Assembly (NCBI GenBank): GCA_002709955.1
Contig: PAQY01000010.1
Coordinates: 33,136 to 97,135 of the forward strand
Source of the DNA: Rhodospirillaceae bacterium
GTDB lineage: Bacteria; Pseudomonadota; Alphaproteobacteria; UBA8366; Aestuariispiraceae
Direction of reading: 5' to 3'
Length of the DNA: 64,000 nucleotides
Shown here: positions 29,836 to 40,721 of the stretch, in pieces
Position numbering within the stretch: the first letter of the stretch is position 1
Layout of the letters: every line of letters begins with the position of its first letter
Notes under the pieces: model-generated
What the model saw: the letters and a program-made list of their open reading frames with translations, nothing else
Told to the model about the DNA's origin: nothing
Database searches by the model: none
Position numbers and translations under genes: made by a program

Positions 29836-30660
29836 CTAAAAGATCCAGGACCAGGTCCAGCTGAGCCAGGAATTGTCTTCCGGCTCGTCCAAATTCTTGC
29901 CTTCTAGCAGTGCATAGGAGTCTGAATACCACTCGCTGCCTGGGAAATTATATCCCAGAACCGATGCGGTACGCTCCGCCTCCGGTCGAATGCCCAGGGC
30001 GAAATAGCTTTCCACCAGCCGATGCAGCGCTTCGGGCACATGGGTTGTCGTCTCATAGTCCCGGATCGTGGCGGTAAACCGGTTAATGGCCGCCAGATAT
30101 TCCCCCTGGCGCTGATAGTATCGGCCTACGGACATTTCCTTGCCAGCCAGATGGTCCCTTGCCAGATCAATCTTCAACTGCGCGTCGCGCGCATATTCTG
30201 AGTTCGGGAAACGACGCACGACATCTTGCAGAGAGTCGAGGGCAAGGCGCGTGATTTTCTGGTCGCGACCGACATCGACAATTTGTTCATAATAGGAAAT
30301 TGCCCGCAGATAATACGCGTATCCAATGTCCCGATTGCCGGGGTGAAGGTCGACGAACCGGTCCAGGGCGATGATCGCCTCGTCATATTTATCAGCGCGA
30401 TAGTTCACATAGGCCGACATTAACTGTGCCTTTGTCGCCCAAACTGAATAAGGGTGCTGACGGTCAACTTCTTCAAAAGAAGCAACCGCGCCGGTGTAAT
30501 TCTGCACCTCCAGCATGTCCATGGCTTCGTTATACAGTTCTTCAACCGGACGTTCGACATAGACCGGTTCTTCATCAGAACAGGCCGTCAACGCCAGCAG
30601 CATCAGGGCCGCGATAGACAGTATCAGACGATTGGGTGAGACGAATTCTCTCAGACGCAT
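29836..30660 (-). CDS. bamD: Outer-membrane assembly lipoprotein BamD
   Basis: A 274-residue lipoprotein with lipobox LTAC at Cys27 and five TPR-like units, starting PVEELYNEAMDMLEVQNYTGAVASFEEV and QHPYSVWATKAQLMSAY, which are characteristic of BamD/ComL. With BamA it forms the essential core of beta-barrel insertion at the outer membrane. The C-terminal WLSWTWSWIF is Trp-rich. It follows lpxC by 129 bp, so the string joins lipid A, barrel assembly and DNA repair genes. Confidence 0.96.
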   Translation of the reverse strand: MRLREFVSPNRLILSIAALMLLALTACSDEEPVYVERPVEELYNEAMDMLEVQNYTGAVASFEEVDRQHPYSVWATKAQLMSAYVNYRADKYDEAIIALDRFVDLHPGNRDIGYAYYLRAISYYEQIVDVGRDQKITRLALDSLQDVVRRFPNSEYARDAQLKIDLARDHLAGKEMSVGRYYQRQGEYLAAINRFTATIRDYETTTHVPEALHRLVESYFALGIRPEAERTASVLGYNFPGSEWYSDSYALLEGKNLDEPEDNSWLSWTWSWIF

Positions 30661-30789
30661 CGGGACCGCTCATTTCTGCAGTGGGAACGAACGCACAGAC
30701 TATAGCATTCGGGGCGGGGGATCAAAACGCCAATAGCGATAATCTGCGACCGAATAGCGCCACTTCAAGAACCAGGATGCTGAATGGGA

Positions 30790-31725
30790 TTAAACGCTGG
30801 TCAGTACGGATGAACTGGGAACCAGCTCGTAATTATCCGCATCCGCGAAAACCGCCCGCAACAGGCGATTGTTCAAATCGTGACCTGTGCGGCGTCCCTT
30901 GAAATGGCCCAGGATTGGAGCCCCGGCCAGGGCCAGATCGCCAACACAGTCCAGGGCCTTATGGCGGACGAATTCATCGTCAAACCGCAGACCATCCGTG
31001 TTCATGATCGAATCACCATCAATCACAACGGCATTGTCCAGGCTGCCACCGCGCGCCAGACCTGCGGCGCGCATGGCTTCGACTTCGTGCAGGAACCCGA
31101 AGGTACGGGCCTGCGACAATTCCCGTTTGAAGGTCAGATCGCTGATTTCCAGGAAAATATCCTGACGACCAATGGCGCGGCTGTCGAAATCAATGCCCAT
31201 TGCCATGGTGAAGCGATTACCTGGTTCCAGCGCGGCTGTAGACAGGCCGCTTTCAACAGCGACCGGGCGCTTGATCCGCAAGACAGAGCGTTCGGCGGCC
31301 TGCTCAACCACACCGGCACAATCGATCAGGAAGACAAACGGTTCCGAACTGCCATCCATGACCGGCACTTCCGGTCCATCCAGTTCAACCACAACATTAT
31401 CAACACCACAGCCAGCAAGGGCCGCCATCAGATGTTCAACCGTTGCGACCGACCCATGATGATCATTGGCAATTGTGGTGCACAGCCGCGTATCTATAAC
31501 GGCGTCATACCGGGCGCGAATGTCCCGCGCACCGTTCTTAAGATCAATGCGCCGGAACAGAATGCCAGTATCGGGATCCGCAGGGACAAGCGTCATGTTG
31601 ATGGTCGAACCGGAATGAAGGCCGATGCCATTGCAATGGATCGGCGATTTCAGCGTCCGCTGTAACAACCCTGTCGTTACCGAGCGGGTGGACGCGTCTA
31701 TCAGGTCGCTCATACCATCCAACAT
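30790..31725 (-). CDS. lpxC: UDP-3-O-acyl-N-acetylglucosamine deacetylase LpxC
   Basis: A 311-residue zinc deacetylase catalysing the committed step of lipid A synthesis. It has QRTLKSPIHCNGIGLHSG, the zinc histidine in VATVEHLMAALAG, EARTFGF-like QARTFGFLHEVE, and the HKALDCVGDLALAG block with further ligands. The final GHDLNNRLLRAV is typical. The start is uncertain: GTG 31734, ATG 31725 and ATG 31713 are all in frame, and I use ATG 31725. It follows ftsZ after a 465-bp AT-rich gap, so it probably has its own promoter. Confidence 0.95.
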   Translation of the reverse strand: MLDGMSDLIDASTRSVTTGLLQRTLKSPIHCNGIGLHSGSTINMTLVPADPDTGILFRRIDLKNGARDIRARYDAVIDTRLCTTIANDHHGSVATVEHLMAALAGCGVDNVVVELDGPEVPVMDGSSEPFVFLIDCAGVVEQAAERSVLRIKRPVAVESGLSTAALEPGNRFTMAMGIDFDSRAIGRQDIFLEISDLTFKRELSQARTFGFLHEVEAMRAAGLARGGSLDNAVVIDGDSIMNTDGLRFDDEFVRHKALDCVGDLALAGAPILGHFKGRRTGHDLNNRLLRAVFADADNYELVPSSSVLTSV

Positions 31726-31995
31726 ACTTTTCACCGGCCTTATCTATCTTTTGAATTGGGTTTCCGACGGTGCCCAAACATTTATTCTCTCAAACTTTAT
31801 TCTACTATTCGTTTCCATCACTTTACCGCGAATGACCCTGCGGCAAATTCAAGTGATTGGTACAATTAATGGATAGCACTGTGCTCTCAAAGCCTCAAAT
31901 CAACTAGTGTTACATTTTGTTGCATTATTCTGTGTCTTTTAGGAAGAAATATCAGATTGATTTATTTGGTTTTTTTGCTCCTTCCATAGAGCATT

Positions 31996-32024
31996 CTTCT
32001 AGCCAGTCGCGGATATTGTTTCAA
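31996..32024 (-). promoter_or_regulatory. Candidate lpxC promoter
   Basis: On the minus strand: TTGAAA (32024-32019), 17 nt, TAGAAG (32001-31996). The -35 matches five of six consensus bases, the -10 four of six. It would give a leader of about 270 nt before lpxC. Confidence 0.3.
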
Positions 32025-32089
32025 GGGTGCCCTGTCTAGAGATTGTGTTAGCAAGATTTGTACCACACAAGATCAGGGCCCAGACAGAT

Positions 32090-32124
32090 TTCCGGCCGCA
32101 CCTGGTGTCAGGACGCGGCCGGAA
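32090..32124 (-). other. Strong hairpin downstream of ftsZ
   Basis: TTCCGGCCGC (32090-32099) pairs perfectly with GCGGCCGGAA (32115-32124), and the loop holds a further CCTG/CAGG pairing. It lies 66 nt past the ftsZ stop. There is no T-run on either side, so it is more likely an mRNA 3'-end stabiliser or pause site than a classical intrinsic terminator. Confidence 0.5.
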
Positions 32125-32190
32125 GGGTCAATTCTGGTAGTGTAAGTCTATCGTTTCCAAACCCCCATTACGGGCCCTGGTTGCGATTTT

Positions 32191-33963
32191 TTAGTTTGCC
32201 TGACGGCGCAAGAATGCTGGAATTTCAAGCATTTCTTCTTCCGCCTTGGACGGTGCCAGATCTTTTTCCATCGGTTGCGACTGAGGGGCCGCAGCTGGGC
32301 GTTGCATCTGGGCTGGGGCCGGCTGTTGTGTTGCCGGTGCTGCCGTCGGTGCGGTGCGTTCTGAACGGATTAGGGATGGTTCACTTGACTTTGCCGGGGC
32401 TGCCTTGGCCGTGTGGGTCAAACCCAAACCGGTGACCCGGCTGAACAGGCTCTGCTTTTCCTTCGGTTTGCCAGCATGCTCTCCCGCATTCATCAGGTCG
32501 GCTTCGCGAAATGGTTCCGCGTTTCGTTCTGTTGCACGACGGTTCAACTCCTCCGGCCGAACAGGGCGTGGCGGAATGAAGGCATCCTTCGGACGAACCG
32601 CCTGTGGGGCTGCCTGAGGGGTGCTTGGCGCTGTCTCTTTTGCCTGCATGGCAGGGGCCGCTTCAGGTGCTTTTGCTGCTGGGGCATCGAACAAGGCCGG
32701 TTCTGGAAGGTCTTCTTCCACATCCGAATTATCGTCTGCTACAGCCGGGGCGGATGCACCGTCATCTGACTGGGCCATTGCATCGGCATAGGGATCTACC
32801 TCTGCATCCTCATGACCATACTGGTTTTCGTCATAAGCAGCATTGTCGCTGTGCGCGACCATATCGTCCTGGTCCGCTGATGTGACAATCTGTGCTTCTT
32901 CTTCAACAGGGTCTTCTTCCGCAACGGGGGCTACATGGCGGGGGCGCAGCGGCGAAACTGTTGCCTTGGACTGTGGACGTGGCATTTGGGCCGTTTCGGA
33001 TTCGATGCCGGTTGCGACCACGGATACGCGCATAATGCCCTGCAGGTTTTCATCAAAGGTCGAGCCGAAGATGATATTGGCGTCTGAATCGACTTCTTCG
33101 CGGATGCGGTTTGCGGCTTCGTCGACTTCGAACAGGGTCATGTCCGGGCCACCGGTGATGTTGATCAGCACGCCCCGCGCGCCGGCCATCGACACATCTT
33201 CCAGCAGCGGATTGGAAATCGCGCTTTCGGCGGCCATGATGGCGCGGTTGTCGCCTTCCGCTTCGCCCGTTCCCATCATTGCCTTGCCCATTTCGCTCAT
33301 CACGGTGCGAATATCGGCAAAGTCCAGATTGATCAGGCCCGGCATGACCATCAGGTCGGTTACGCCGCGAACGCCGGAATACAGAACATCGTCTGCCATT
33401 TTAAAGGCATCGGCGAAGGTCGTCTTTTCATTGGCGACACGGAACAGATTCTGGTTTGGAATGATGATCAGTGTATCGACGAATTGTTGCAATTCTTCGA
33501 TGCCCTGTTCGGCGGCGCGCATACGGTGTGCGCCTTCAAAATGGAAGGGTTTGGTGACCACCCCAACCGTCAGCATGCCATGATTGCGACAGGCTTCGGC
33601 CAGAACTGGTGCGGCACCGGTTCCGGTGCCACCGCCCATACCCGCGGTGATGAAGACCATATTGGCCCCGGCCAGATGTTCCATCGCATCGGCCATGGAT
33701 TCTTCGGCGGCTTCGCGGCCCACTTCTGGGCGGGCCCCAGCGCCCAGACCTTGCGTTAAGGTCGCACCCAGTTGGATTTTCAGATCCGCCTGGGAATGTT
33801 TCAGGGCTTGCGCATCCGTGTTGGCGACGACGAATTCGACGCCTTCCAGGTTGGAGCGAATCATATTGTTGACGGCGTTGCCACCGGCGCCACCGACGCC
33901 TACGACCACGATCCGCGGCTTAAGATCAGCATCCGTCTGGGGTGCTTGGAAGTTAATGCTCAT
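32191..33963 (-). CDS. ftsZ: Cell division protein FtsZ
   Basis: A 590-residue tubulin-like GTPase that forms the Z ring. [15 protein letters not shown] starts the fold and the tubulin signature is [10 protein letters not shown]. The GTPase core takes up about 320 residues. A long acidic, Pro/Ala/Gln-rich linker of roughly 250 residues follows, then the conserved C-terminal peptide [10 protein letters not shown] that binds FtsA and other partners. Start ATG 33963 has AAGGAGG at good spacing; the longer frame upstream is rejected. The long linker is usual for Alphaproteobacteria. Confidence 0.98.
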   Translation of the reverse strand: MSINFQAPQTDADLKPRIVVVGVGGAGGNAVNNMIRSNLEGVEFVVANTDAQALKHSQADLKIQLGATLTQGLGAGARPEVGREAAEESMADAMEHLAGANMVFITAGMGGGTGTGAAPVLAEACRNHGMLTVGVVTKPFHFEGAHRMRAAEQGIEELQQFVDTLIIIPNQNLFRVANEKTTFADAFKMADDVLYSGVRGVTDLMVMPGLINLDFADIRTVMSEMGKAMMGTGEAEGDNRAIMAAESAISNPLLEDVSMAGARGVLINITGGPDMTLFEVDEAANRIREEVDSDANIIFGSTFDENLQGIMRVSVVATGIESETAQMPRPQSKATVSPLRPRHVAPVAEEDPVEEEAQIVTSADQDDMVAHSDNAAYDENQYGHEDAEVDPYADAMAQSDDGASAPAVADDNSDVEEDLPEPALFDAPAAKAPEAAPAMQAKETAPSTPQAAPQAVRPKDAFIPPRPVRPEELNRRATERNAEPFREADLMNAGEHAGKPKEKQSLFSRVTGLGLTHTAKAAPAKSSEPSLIRSERTAPTAAPATQQPAPAQMQRPAAAPQSQPMEKDLAPSKAEEEMLEIPAFLRRQAN

Positions 33964-34112
33964 ATTCGCCTCCTTCGAGCGATGGTGTCTAACAGCCGTA
34001 CTGGATTCGTGAAACGCGACAGCTGAGGCGAGTCTCACGTGATTCGCCGAAAAAGGACCGCTTTTCAGTCGCATTTTCGGACAGAATTTGCATTTTTTTG
34101 TTTGAGTGTTGC

Positions 34113-35345
34113 TTAAAAGCCACTAAACCACTTTCCTATATGGGCAAAGAGTCCATTCTGATTCGCAGTGGATTGAGAGGTGCTGCCCCGGGCCTCTCCA
34201 CAATCATCTACCGCAAAGTGCAAAAGGCCGGCTGCGGTCGCAAAAGCGGGACCGCCGGTTGCTTCCGCCAGGCCAGACACCTTCAGGGGGCGTCCGTGGC
34301 GCACCTGTTTGTTTAGGATGCGCCCGGCCATTTCCCGAACACCCGGTAATTGGCTAGCTCCCCCGGTCAGGACGACCCGTTGACCCGCCATACCATTGGC
34401 ACCGGATGCTTCCATGCGTTTGCGCACCAGTTCAAAGGTTTCTTCCAGACGCGGTGCAATGATGGAAACCAGAAAACTGCGGGGCACCCGATTGGGGGAG
34501 GTATCATCTTCTTCCCCGATACGCGGCGCATCGATCAATTCCCGATCATCTGATGGGGCTGGCTGGCACGACCCGTAAAGGGTCTTCAAGCGCTCTGCCT
34601 GTTGCAGGGTGGTCGATAGCCCCCGCGCAATGTCAGACGTCACATGCTGACCCCCGACAGGAATGCAATCGCCATAGACTGCGGCCCCTTCATAAAACAC
34701 GCTAAAGCTGGTTGTGCCGCCGCCCATATCGATGACGGTTGCGCCCAGGTCCTTTTCATCCTCGACCAGCGCGGACAAACCGGCGGCATAGGGGGCAAGT
34801 GCGAAATCAGACACGGTCAGGTGACAGCGCGCGACACAATTGACCAAATTCTGGACGGCGCTTTCATTGGCGGTGACCACATGCATTTTTACGCCCACAG
34901 TCTGGGCATGCATCGAGCGGGGCTCTTTCAACAATGGCCCACCATCAACGGAATAACCGATTGGGATGGCATGCAGCAGCATGCGGTCCTGCAGGGTAAC
35001 GCTTTCACGGGCTTCCTGCAGAAGTTTTGAGATATCGGGGTCGCGTATCGCGCCACCGCCAATTTGCATTTCCCGCGTCAGGGTCGTGCTTTGGGGGCGC
35101 GCACCATTGATAGACAGGACCACATCCTCAATCGTCGTTCCGGCCATTTGTTCGGCGGAATGCACAGCCGACAGGATGGCGCGATAGGCGCTTTCCATAT
35201 CGACCACCATGCCCCCTTTCAGCCCGGCGGATTGCTGGTGGCTCATCCCCGTGACGCGAATTCGTCCCGCCTCTGAGACTTCCGCGATAAAACAGCAGAT
35301 CTTGGTCGATCCTATGTCCAAAGCCGTTAGTTTGCGCGTTGCCAC
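34113..35345 (-). CDS. ftsA: Cell division protein FtsA
   Basis: A 410-residue actin-like ATPase that tethers FtsZ to the membrane. It opens [17 protein letters not shown] (phosphate 1 loop), has [15 protein letters not shown] (phosphate 2) and [13 protein letters not shown] (adenosine loop), and ends in an amphipathic tail (HIGKWFSGF). The start is GTG 35345 with AAGGAAG 7 nt upstream. A 103-bp gap with a 20-bp-period repeat separates it from ftsQ. Confidence 0.97.
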   Translation of the reverse strand: MATRKLTALDIGSTKICCFIAEVSEAGRIRVTGMSHQQSAGLKGGMVVDMESAYRAILSAVHSAEQMAGTTIEDVVLSINGARPQSTTLTREMQIGGGAIRDPDISKLLQEARESVTLQDRMLLHAIPIGYSVDGGPLLKEPRSMHAQTVGVKMHVVTANESAVQNLVNCVARCHLTVSDFALAPYAAGLSALVEDEKDLGATVIDMGGGTTSFSVFYEGAAVYGDCIPVGGQHVTSDIARGLSTTLQQAERLKTLYGSCQPAPSDDRELIDAPRIGEEDDTSPNRVPRSFLVSIIAPRLEETFELVRKRMEASGANGMAGQRVVLTGGASQLPGVREMAGRILNKQVRHGRPLKVSGLAEATGGPAFATAAGLLHFAVDDCGEARGSTSQSTANQNGLFAHIGKWFSGF

Positions 35346-35408
35346 TTTCGTTCTTCCTTACCCTGATCCCCCGGCATTGGGCCGGATGCCATGTACTCTT
35401 TTGTGCCA

Positions 35409-35446
35409 GTCAGTTTTGGTCTTAAATTCTCAGTCTTGTTCTTAAA
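35409..35446. repeat. Imperfect 18-bp direct repeat, 20-bp period, between ftsQ and ftsA
   Basis: GTCAGTTTTGGTCTTAAA (35409-35426) and CTCAGTCTTGTTCTTAAA (35429-35446) agree at 15 of 18 positions. The 20-bp period is about two helical turns, which suits two protein subunits bound on one face of the helix. It lies immediately after the ftsQ stop. Confidence 0.5.
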
Positions 35447-35448
35447 AT

Positions 35449-36348
35449 CTATGTCTGTTCGCCCATGGTGCGTCCGTTGACCTCTTGCAAGGCTGGTTCC
35501 GTCAGTTCCAGGGTCATGCGATCTATATTGCGCAGGTCAATTTCCTGGATTGCGCGCGACAGGATTTCATGGTCCCGCTGGTAAATCGCCAATTGTTGCC
35601 AGGCTTTGGCTGCGTTTTCTTCCGGCAGGCTTACATCGATGTCGCCGCTGAGGCGTAGATTCCATCGACGCGCGCCAATGCGCACAGCCGCAATCACGCG
35701 GTCATCCAATTCCGGTTCCTGCGCCAGCATTGTCAACAGGGCCATGGCATGTTCCGGCGCGTCCGGCCCCACGACGACTTTCAAATGGCCATGGCGGTGC
35801 ACATCCTTTGCGCCAATGGTCACCCCGTCGCTGTCAATCAGAACAAAGTTATCGTCATGCTGCCAGATTGCGACGGCGCGGCGTTCTTCAATTTTAACCA
35901 CGACAATACCGGGCAGGGTGCGGCGAATTTCTGCTGACTTCACCCATCCCAATTGTTCAACACGCTGTTTGACCGCCTGGGGGCTGAAACCCAGAATGGG
36001 ATCGCCAACCTGAATATTCAGGGCGGCCAGCAAATCGTCACGGTCGGTTTCCTGACGACCGATGACATAAACTTCCTTTACCGCCAGACCCATTGAGGCC
36101 GTCGCGTTCATTGTTTTCGCGTTCGCCCAATCCGCAACATGTCCAGGCAGGTTGAAATGCCAGGCGGTGGCGCTTCCCCCGACCAGCATCAGCGCCATTG
36201 CCGCGACTGCCCCAAATCGCAGTCCGCGCTTCAGGCGGTCTTGGTCAATGCGCCGGGTCCGTTGCGCCGCAGACTGGTTGCGGCGGCGGGCTGGCGTGGC
36301 CTTTGCCGCGCGGCCTTTTGGTTTCTTGCCCCGTGTCATGAATCGCAT
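35449..36348 (-). CDS. ftsQ: Cell division protein FtsQ
   Basis: A 299-residue bitopic divisome protein: a basic N-terminal tail of about 40 residues (RGKKPKGRAAKATPARRRNQ), one membrane span (about residues 45-63), then a POTRA domain starting VKEVYVIGRQETDRDDLLAAL and the FtsQ beta domain. ATG 36348 has GGAG 8 nt upstream; ATG 36339, which overlaps the ddl stop as ATGA, is an equally plausible start. It links FtsA/FtsZ-side and periplasmic parts of the divisome. Confidence 0.95.
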   Translation of the reverse strand: MRFMTRGKKPKGRAAKATPARRRNQSAAQRTRRIDQDRLKRGLRFGAVAAMALMLVGGSATAWHFNLPGHVADWANAKTMNATASMGLAVKEVYVIGRQETDRDDLLAALNIQVGDPILGFSPQAVKQRVEQLGWVKSAEIRRTLPGIVVVKIEERRAVAIWQHDDNFVLIDSDGVTIGAKDVHRHGHLKVVVGPDAPEHAMALLTMLAQEPELDDRVIAAVRIGARRWNLRLSGDIDVSLPEENAAKAWQQLAIYQRDHEILSRAIQEIDLRNIDRMTLELTEPALQEVNGRTMGEQT

Positions 36349-37241
36349 TCCGCGTTCTCCACCATCCATGTGACCAGTTCTTCAAAAGTCATACCAATAT
36401 GCCGGGCCTGTTCGGGAACCAGACTCAACGGCGCCATTCCGGGCTGGGTATTTGTTTCCAAAATCACCAAACGGTCCGTTTTTGGGTCATAACGGAAGTC
36501 CGATCTGCTGACACCGCGACAGCCCAGCGCGACATGGGCACGCTCTGCAAAATCCATGCAACTATGGGCCAGTGTGTCTGAGATCGGGGCGGGGCACAGA
36601 TGTTCTGTCTTGCCGTCGGTATATTTTGCTTCATAGCTGTAAAAGCCGCTGAGGGGCCGAAGCTCTGTAACGCCCATGGCCTTGCCGCCCATGACACCGA
36701 CGGTCAATTCCTGACCGGGGATATAGTCTTCGACCATGGCCAGGCCGTATTTCCAATTGCCGAAATCTGGTCCATTGCTGCCCTCTTCAACGATATAGAC
36801 GCCAACGGAGGATCCCTCATGGGCGGGTTTGACCACATAGGGGCGCGGCAGGGGATCAACACCCGCGCGCAGGTCTTCAATCGGCATCGTTACATGGTTT
36901 GCCGTCGGCAGACCGGCATCGCGGAACAGTTGGATCGACAGGGGCTTGCTCATCGCCAGGGTAGAGGCGACGCGCCCAGAATGGGTATAGGGAATGGCCA
37001 TGATATCCAGCAATCCCTGGATCGTGCCATCTTCACCCCAGCGACCATGCAGGGCGTTGAACACCACATCGGGACGGGGATCTAAGGCCTTCACGATCGC
37101 ACCAATATCGCGCGCAATGTCCACACGGGTCACATCATAGCCCGCGCGTTCCAAGGCATTGGCGCAGTCTGTGCCTGAAACCAAAGACACGTCCCGCTCT
37201 GCGGACCATCCGCCCATCAGGACCGTCACTTTCTTTGTCAT
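36336..37241 (-). CDS. ddl: D-alanine-D-alanine ligase
   Basis: A 301-residue ATP-grasp ligase making D-Ala-D-Ala for the pentapeptide. The N-terminal VLMGGWSAERDVSLVSG, HGRWGEDGTIQGLLD, the ATP-grasp VVKPAHEGSSVGVYIVE and the closing ETNTQPGMAPLSLVPEQARHIGM (two stretches) are all family hallmarks. It overlaps the murB stop at its start and ftsQ at its end, inside the dcw cluster, matching DdlB in position. Confidence 0.98.
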   Translation of the reverse strand: MTKKVTVLMGGWSAERDVSLVSGTDCANALERAGYDVTRVDIARDIGAIVKALDPRPDVVFNALHGRWGEDGTIQGLLDIMAIPYTHSGRVASTLAMSKPLSIQLFRDAGLPTANHVTMPIEDLRAGVDPLPRPYVVKPAHEGSSVGVYIVEEGSNGPDFGNWKYGLAMVEDYIPGQELTVGVMGGKAMGVTELRPLSGFYSYEAKYTDGKTEHLCPAPISDTLAHSCMDFAERAHVALGCRGVSRSDFRYDPKTDRLVILETNTQPGMAPLSLVPEQARHIGMTFEELVTWMVENAECDS

Positions 37242-38167
37242 GATGCGGTCCTCCCGATGCGTTTGATTTCCCAGGTCAGGTCAATGCCCTGGCTGTCTTT
37301 CACTCGGCGGCGCACGTCTTCGCCCAGTTCTTCTAGGTCTGCTGCTGTGGCGGTGCCGGTATTGATCAGGAAATTACAGTGCTGTTCTGACACCATCGCG
37401 CCACCCCGGACCAGTCCCCGACAGCCAGCGGCATCAATCGTTTGCCAGGCCTTGCCGTTGGGGGGATTGCGGAAGGTGGAGCCACCGGTGCGGCTGCGGA
37501 TTGGCTGGCTGGCGCTGCGGCTTTCCTGAATTTCAGCCATCTTTGCCAGAATATCGGTCTTGTCGCCCATGGATGCGCGATAACGGGCGCGCACAAAGAT
37601 CCAATCGTCATCAATGCTGGAATGGCGATAGCTAAACCCCATTTCATCCGCGCTGAGGCGATGCAGGGTCCCGGACCGGTCCAGTGCCTCGGCCCAGATC
37701 AGAACATCCTTGGTTTCAGTACCATAAGCCCCCGCATTCATACGCAAGGCCCCGCCGATTGTTCCGGGAATACCGGAATAGAATTCCAGACCGGTCAATC
37801 CGGCATTGGCGGCGGTTTTTGCAACATTGGCATCCAGGGCAGCCGCGCCGACTTCGATTTCAGTGCCATCCACGATGATGTCGGCAAAGGCTCCACCCAG
37901 GCGCAAAACAATGCCAGCGACGCCGCCTTCGCGGACCAACAGATTGGACCCAACCCCAATCGGGGTTACCGGGATATCTGTGGGCAGGGCGGCCAAAAAG
38001 GACTGCAGGTCCGCCTGATCGGCAGGTTTATACAGGACCTCTGCGGGGCCCCCGACGCGGAACCAGGTGACTTTCGACAACAGGCTGCCTTCGCTCAGTC
38101 GCCCGCTTGTGCTGGGCAGGCGGCTGATCAGGTCGGTACCGAATGGGTCGGTGCGCAGGGCCATCAT
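37238..38167 (-). CDS. murB: UDP-N-acetylenolpyruvoylglucosamine reductase MurB
   Basis: A 309-residue FAD enzyme that reduces UDP-GlcNAc-enolpyruvate to UDP-MurNAc. FAD-binding [24 protein letters not shown] and the [18 protein letters not shown] block are clear, as is GSTFRNPP with the catalytic serine region. It is a type II (shorter) MurB. ATG 38167 overlaps the murC stop as ATGA; ATG 38164 is also possible. Confidence 0.97.
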   Translation of the reverse strand: MMALRTDPFGTDLISRLPSTSGRLSEGSLLSKVTWFRVGGPAEVLYKPADQADLQSFLAALPTDIPVTPIGVGSNLLVREGGVAGIVLRLGGAFADIIVDGTEIEVGAAALDANVAKTAANAGLTGLEFYSGIPGTIGGALRMNAGAYGTETKDVLIWAEALDRSGTLHRLSADEMGFSYRHSSIDDDWIFVRARYRASMGDKTDILAKMAEIQESRSASQPIRSRTGGSTFRNPPNGKAWQTIDAAGCRGLVRGGAMVSEQHCNFLINTGTATAADLEELGEDVRRRVKDSQGIDLTWEIKRIGRTAS

Positions 38168-39567
38168 CCTGCACCCCCTGCCAATTTTGTCGGCAGTGCA
38201 TTGGCCCAATAGGTAATGGAGCCAGCGCCCAGGCAGATCACCATATCGCCGGGCTTTGCCAGATTGCGGATCGCGTCGGGCAGGTCGTCTTCCCCCTCAA
38301 TTCCTGCGACGGAGCGGTGACCACGGGCCCGCAATCCTTCGACCAGGTGGTCCCGGTCTGCGCCTTCGATGGGGGTTTCACCGGCGGTATAGACCGGCGC
38401 GACAAGCACGCTGTCTGCATCATTGAAACAGGTGCAGAAATCTTCGAACAGATCATGCAGCCGCGTATAGCGGTGCGGCTGAACGACTGCGATAACATTG
38501 TTGGTGGTTGCCTGGCGCGCGGCTTTCAGGACGGCTGCAATTTCCACCGGGTGATGACCGTAATCATCAATGATGGTGATGTCATTCCAGGTGCCGGTTT
38601 TGGTGAAGCGGCGCTTAACGCCCGTAAAATCAGCCAGACCCTTGCGGATTGTGTCATCGGACAGGCCCATTTCAACAGCAACGGCAATCGCGGCCAGGGC
38701 GTTCTTAACATTGTGATCGCCGTGCATCGGCAGGCGGATATCGGGTATCTGCCGCTTGTTACCGGTGCGGGGGGAAATTTCGACCGTAAGGTCATAACCA
38801 TCTGGTCCAGGCTGAGCCTTTGCGGCGCGAATTTCCGCTTGTGGGCTGAAGCCATAGGTGATGATGCGGCGGTCTTCGATGCGCCCGATCAAGGCCTGCA
38901 CTTCTGGATGGTCCAGGCACAGCGCGGCAAATCCATAGAAGGGAATATTCTGGACAAAGGTCCGGAACGCATCGCGCAAGGCATCGAATGTCCCATAATG
39001 ATCCATATGCTCGGGATCGATATTGGTCACAATCGCAATCGTGGCGGGCAGCTTTACAAAGGTCCCGTCACTTTCATCCGCTTCGGCGACAACCCAATCG
39101 CCCTGACCCAGGCGGGCATTCGTGCCATAGGCATTGATGATGCCGCCATTGATGACGGTCGGGTCCATTTTGGCGCTGTCCAGCATTTGCGCAACCAAAG
39201 AGGTGGTTGTGGTTTTTCCATGGGTGCCGCCCACGGCAATGGACCATTTCAGGCGCATGATTTCCGCCAGCATTTCCGCGCGGCGCACGACCGGGATCAA
39301 GGCGGCGCGGGCAGCAGCGACTTCCGGGTTTTCACGCTTCACAGCTGTGGAGACGACCACCACGGCAGCGCCAGCAACATTTTCTGCCAGGTGTCCAATT
39401 TTCACATCGATGCCCAGGCCACGCAGGCGCAGAACATTGGCATTTTCTGCCATATCAGAACCCGAAACGGCATAGCCCAGATTGTGCATGACTTCTGCAA
39501 TGCCGGACATGCCAATGCCGCCGATTCCGACAAAGTGCAAACGACCAAGGGAGAGTGGAATTTGCAT
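38164..39567 (-). CDS. murC: UDP-N-acetylmuramate-L-alanine ligase MurC
   Basis: A 467-residue Mur ligase adding L-Ala to UDP-MurNAc. It begins [16 protein letters not shown], the ATP P-loop is [18 protein letters not shown], and [13 protein letters not shown] and the [18 protein letters not shown] block follow. The start shares a base with the murG stop (TAATG), so translation is coupled. Confidence 0.98.
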   Translation of the reverse strand: MQIPLSLGRLHFVGIGGIGMSGIAEVMHNLGYAVSGSDMAENANVLRLRGLGIDVKIGHLAENVAGAAVVVVSTAVKRENPEVAAARAALIPVVRRAEMLAEIMRLKWSIAVGGTHGKTTTTSLVAQMLDSAKMDPTVINGGIINAYGTNARLGQGDWVVAEADESDGTFVKLPATIAIVTNIDPEHMDHYGTFDALRDAFRTFVQNIPFYGFAALCLDHPEVQALIGRIEDRRIITYGFSPQAEIRAAKAQPGPDGYDLTVEISPRTGNKRQIPDIRLPMHGDHNVKNALAAIAVAVEMGLSDDTIRKGLADFTGVKRRFTKTGTWNDITIIDDYGHHPVEIAAVLKAARQATTNNVIAVVQPHRYTRLHDLFEDFCTCFNDADSVLVAPVYTAGETPIEGADRDHLVEGLRARGHRSVAGIEGEDDLPDAIRNLAKPGDMVICLGAGSITYWANALPTKLAGGAG

Positions 39568-40721
39568 TATGCGGCTTCCTTTCTGGCATTTCCGGCCCGA
39601 ACCGCGCCAACACTGCCTTCGCCCGTCGCCAGGCTTTCAACTAGATTTGCCAGCCGAACCGTCGCGTCTGGAATGCCGGTTCGTGCCGACGCCTGTGCGG
39701 CGGCGCTTAAAACAGAAGGATTGGCCAGCAATTGCTCCAAACGGCGTCCCAAATCTGCGGGGGTTACATCCATCTGGGGAATAGCCCATCCACCGCCTGC
39801 ATCGCTGAGCCGGGCCGCATTGGCTGCCTGATGATCATCAATCGCATAGGCATAGGGGATCAGGATGGCGGGCAGGCCGACGGTCGCGACTTCCGCCATG
39901 GTCGATGCCCCGGCGCGCCCGATAATCAAATGCGCCCGCGCCAGACGTTCTGGCATATCATCAAAGAAGCTGCGCACATCGGCACGAATGCCGGCTGATT
40001 GATAGGCAACCTTTACGGCGTCCAATTGTTCTGCGCGGGTCTGTTGGTCGACAGACAGGCGATTGCGCAATTCCTGTGACAGTCCGGTCAGGGCGGCGGG
40101 AACGGCCTCTCCCAAAATCTGTGCGCCTTGGCTGCCCCCTACGACCAGGAGGTTCAACCGGTCTTCCGGTCCGGGCGGGGTGAAGGGACGACCGGACAAG
40201 GCGGCAATTTCTGGGCGAACGGGATTACCGGTGCGCAGCGCCTTGGCCTGATCCTTGGGGCGCAATCCATCGGTTTCATCGAAGCTGAGCGCGATCCGAT
40301 CCACGCGCGACGCCATCAGGCGGTTGGCGCGGCCCAGAACAGCATTTTGTTCATGAATGGCGGTGCGAATGCCAAGATGGCTGGCCGCCATCATTGTGGG
40401 GACGCTTGGATAACCGCCAAAGCCTACGACGACGGATGGTTTCATCTGCAACAGCAGGGCCCGGGCCTGAAAATATCCGATCAGCAATTGAAAGGCTGCC
40501 ATACCCCGTGCGATCAGGCCCTTGCCGGAAACCCCCGCAGCACTGATCGTATGGGCATCCAATTCGCCCAAGGGTCCTGAATAGGCATCGCCACGTCGAT
40601 CCGTGATCAGAGCCAGACGATTGCCGCGTTTCTTTAATTCTTCCGCCAGGGCCTGGGCCGGGAAGACATGCCCGCCGGTGCCGCCCGTCGCCAGAACGAT
40701 CAATGGGGTATTGGATGTCAT
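39567..40721 (-). CDS. murG: Lipid II synthase MurG
   Basis: A 384-residue GT-B glycosyltransferase on the inner face of the membrane that adds GlcNAc to lipid [21 protein letters not shown] is the N-terminal glycine loop, [16 protein letters not shown] the second, and the UDP-GlcNAc site includes [11 protein letters not shown] and [16 protein letters not shown]. The start overlaps the ftsW stop as ATGA. Confidence 0.97.
   Translation of the reverse strand: MTSNTPLIVLATGGTGGHVFPAQALAEELKKRGNRLALITDRRGDAYSGPLGELDAHTISAAGVSGKGLIARGMAAFQLLIGYFQARALLLQMKPSVVVGFGGYPSVPTMMAASHLGIRTAIHEQNAVLGRANRLMASRVDRIALSFDETDGLRPKDQAKALRTGNPVRPEIAALSGRPFTPPGPEDRLNLLVVGGSQGAQILGEAVPAALTGLSQELRNRLSVDQQTRAEQLDAVKVAYQSAGIRADVRSFFDDMPERLARAHLIIGRAGASTMAEVATVGLPAILIPYAYAIDDHQAANAARLSDAGGGWAIPQMDVTPADLGRRLEQLLANPSVLSAAAQASARTGIPDATVRLANLVESLATGEGSVGAVRAGNARKEAA

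Larger units (their letters stand above)
31726..32190 (-). other. 465-bp AT-rich region between ftsZ and lpxC
   Basis: No coding sequence. Read on the minus strand it holds a strong hairpin (32090-32124) soon after ftsZ and a sigma-70-like candidate at 31996-32024. The AT content is much higher than in the neighbouring genes, as expected for a promoter region of a regulated gene such as lpxC. Confidence 0.6.

Noticed and set aside
32090..32124. Hairpin after ftsZ as an intrinsic terminator
   Set aside because: Strong stem but no T-run on either side; kept only as an unclassified hairpin.
33964..34112. CtrA-type boxes (TTAA-N7-TTAA) ahead of ftsZ
   Set aside because: No correctly spaced pair of TTAA half-sites could be found in this gap.
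38143..39831. 562-codon plus-strand frame opposite murC and the end of murG
   Set aside because: Antisense shadow; murC motifs are complete on the minus strand and the translated sequence shows no family features.
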